A DNA stretch of 7,006 bases from an uncultured Anaerolineaceae bacterium (GTDB lineage Bacteria; Chloroflexota; Anaerolineae; Anaerolineales; Anaerolineaceae): positions 1 through 7,006 of the forward strand of contig CALDSL010000494.1 of the NCBI GenBank assembly GCA_937920255.1, written 5' to 3'. The position numbers and the translations under genes are program-made. The stretch's first letter is position 1, and every line of letters starts with the position of its first letter. A model generated the notes under the pieces. It was not told the origin of the DNA, did not search any database, and saw only the letters and a program-made list of their open reading frames with translations. Positions 5,874 to 7,006 of the stretch are shown here, piece after piece.

Positions 5874-6443
5874 TCATCCTAAATCCGTGTTGGTGCTGTT
5901 CTGCATCACCCACCAGCCGGCCAGCCAGCTCAGGTAGAGCAGGCCAATGGCGATGGGAGCCACCAGCGCGGTGATCCAATTCCATCCAATCGGCGATACC
6001 AGGCCAAGCAGGCTCAGCAGGTCGCTGAGTGGGGCCGGGAGTTGCAGCCAGCCTTGCAGCGGGCTGGCGGCGCTCAGGCCGGCCTCCAGGCCCGGGACGA
6101 GCATCAGAACATTGCTGAGCAAGACCAGGGCTTCGATAAATACCAGGCTGGCCAGCAGCGCCAGCGGTACCAGGTGCCAGGCGGTCTGCTGCCACGCGCT
6201 GCGCGGTTTGTGCGCGGCCCGGCGCTGCATCTGCAGGCCGACCTCGGCCGCGAAGCGCTCGGCGGATTTGGCCGGCGCGGCGGCCGGGACGCTGAGCAGC
6301 AGGCTGGAGAGCGCGCGGCGGCGGTCGATCTCGGCGCGGCATTCCGGGCAGGCGGCCAGGTGAGCTTCGGCCTTGCGCAACTGCCCGTTCTTCAACTCGC
6401 CGTCCAGGTAGGCATCCATCCAGGGTTCGGTGTGGTGGTTCAT
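5874..6443 (-). CDS. Membrane-anchored zinc-finger anti-sigma factor
   Basis: A 189-residue regulator expected to bind and inhibit the ECF sigma factor encoded just upstream. The N-terminal cytoplasmic part holds the zf-HC2/ZAS signature His28-x3-Cys32-x2-Cys35 in AEAHLAACPEC, preceded by the typical acidic MDAYLDGEL helix. A basic stretch (about 70-85) precedes a hydrophobic segment at about 91-117. A loop follows, then a second strong segment at about 156-180, so two transmembrane helices with a short extracytoplasmic loop are likely. Many ZAS anti-sigma factors have one helix, so the second is worth noting. The start codon overlaps the sigma stop as ATGA (6440-6443), with GGAGG (complement of 6448-6452) four bases upstream. 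This coupling is typical of sigma/anti-sigma pairs and keeps their amounts balanced. The signal that releases the sigma factor cannot be read from the sequence. Confidence 0.9.
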   Translation of the reverse strand: MNHHTEPWMDAYLDGELKNGQLRKAEAHLAACPECRAEIDRRRALSSLLLSVPAAAPAKSAERFAAEVGLQMQRRAAHKPRSAWQQTAWHLVPLALLASLVFIEALVLLSNVLMLVPGLEAGLSAASPLQGWLQLPAPLSDLLSLLGLVSPIGWNWITALVAPIAIGLLYLSWLAGWWVMQNSTNTDLG

Positions 6444-6994
6444 TTGACCTCCAAGATTGGCGCAAGCGTTTCCAATAATTTTGTGCGGGCGTAATTCAGG
6501 CGCGACATCACCGTGCCGGGCGAAATATCCAGCGTGTCGGCGATCTCGCGATACGACAGGCCGTGATATTCGCGCAGCACCAGCGCGGCGCGGCTGCCTT
6601 CGGGCAGGGCCAGCACCGCCTGGCGCACCAGGCGCGTCTGCTCGTGCTGCTCATAAGCAGCTTCGGGCTGCGGTTCCGGGCTTTTAAGGTTCAGGTCGTC
6701 CACCGGAGCGGTGGGGCGCTCGCGGCGCAGCATATCCAGCGCGGCGTTGACGGCGATGCGGTACAGCCAGGAGCGGAAGGCCGCGCGCGGGTGGTAATCG
6801 GACAGGTGTTGCCAGGCACGCAGGAAGGTGATCTGCGCGGCGTCTTCGGCCAGCGCCGGGTTACCGCACATCCGGTATACTACGTCTATCACCCGCTCGC
6901 GGTAGAGGGTCACCAGCTGGCAGAATGCCTCGCGATCGCCGCGCTGCGCCTGCTCTACCAGTTGGGTTTCCACTGCCGTGCCTTCGATCTCCAT
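6440..6994 (-). CDS. ECF-family (sigma-70 group 4) RNA polymerase sigma factor
   Basis: A 184-residue RpoE-like sigma factor that should direct RNA polymerase to a dedicated promoter set when freed from its anti-sigma factor. Region 2 spans about 22-92: AFCQLVTLYRERV, then the core-binding AEDAAQITFLRAW and the -10 recognising FRSWLYRIAVNAALDMLRR. A short acidic/Pro linker (about 93-118) follows. Region 4 spans about 121-175, with the -35 recognition helix-turn-helix around LSYREIADTLDISPGTVMSR. Both are the usual length for the family and there is no extra C-terminal domain. The start at 6994 has a weak AGGA upstream, but only four codons lie between it and the window edge without a stop, so a slightly longer N-terminus cannot be excluded. 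It is the first visible gene of a three-gene operon. Whether it autoregulates cannot be tested because its promoter lies outside the window. Confidence 0.93.
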   Translation of the reverse strand: MEIEGTAVETQLVEQAQRGDREAFCQLVTLYRERVIDVVYRMCGNPALAEDAAQITFLRAWQHLSDYHPRAAFRSWLYRIAVNAALDMLRRERPTAPVDDLNLKSPEPQPEAAYEQHEQTRLVRQAVLALPEGSRAALVLREYHGLSYREIADTLDISPGTVMSRLNYARTKLLETLAPILEVK

Positions 6995-7006
6995 CCAGAT
7001 CCTGCC

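Noticed and set aside
5135..5974. A 279-codon plus-strand open frame opposite the membrane protein gene
   Set aside because: It reads as a polar His/Gln/Asp/Ala-rich sequence, the typical mirror image of hydrophobic codons on the other strand, and has no plausible start signal.

Overview
The window is about 7 kb of GC-rich, densely coded bacterial chromosome. It contains five complete or nearly complete genes and the 3' end of a sixth. The best guess at the source is a Chloroflexota (Anaerolineae-like) or similar deep-branching bacterium. That is an inference from three things: a Thermus-type isocitrate dehydrogenase with the long C-terminal extension, a secreted multidomain subtilase, and an ECF sigma/anti-sigma/membrane-protein operon. 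No marker gene in the window settles the taxonomy. I saw no tRNA, rRNA, CRISPR array, transposase or phage gene.

Layout: (1) 1-155, + strand: the end of a gene whose last blade looks like a WD40/beta-propeller. (2) 179-214: a strong intrinsic terminator between convergent genes, best oriented for the minus strand. (3) 253-3069, minus strand: a 938-residue secreted subtilisin-like (S8) protease with signal peptide, I9-like propeptide, complete catalytic residues, two tandem Fn3-like domains and a LamG-like domain. (4) 3070-3271: a divergent promoter region with three TGTTAC direct repeats at exactly 11-bp spacing, an overlapping dyad, and an extended -10 facing each way. (5) 3272-4711, + strand: a Thermus/Rickettsia-type isocitrate dehydrogenase whose coenzyme-site residues are of the NAD type. 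(6) 4712-4759: a long perfect hairpin between convergent genes. (7) 6994 down to 4769, minus strand: an operon of ECF sigma factor, zinc-finger anti-sigma factor and a polytopic membrane protein. Sigma and anti-sigma overlap by ATGA, and the third gene's Shine-Dalgarno overlaps the anti-sigma stop codon.

How the parts may work together: the last three genes form one translationally coupled unit. The membrane-anchored anti-sigma factor should hold the sigma factor inactive until an envelope signal arrives, and the third membrane protein may sense or respond to that signal. The protease and the isocitrate dehydrogenase are transcribed divergently from a 202-bp region. Its 11-bp-phased repeats resemble the tandem sites of OmpR/PhoB-family response regulators and cover the -35 position of the protease promoter. 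The most interesting signals are this regulatory array, the NAD-type residues in the isocitrate dehydrogenase, and the Gly/Asn/Phe-rich segment in the third operon protein. I found no convincing wholly new multi-gene system.
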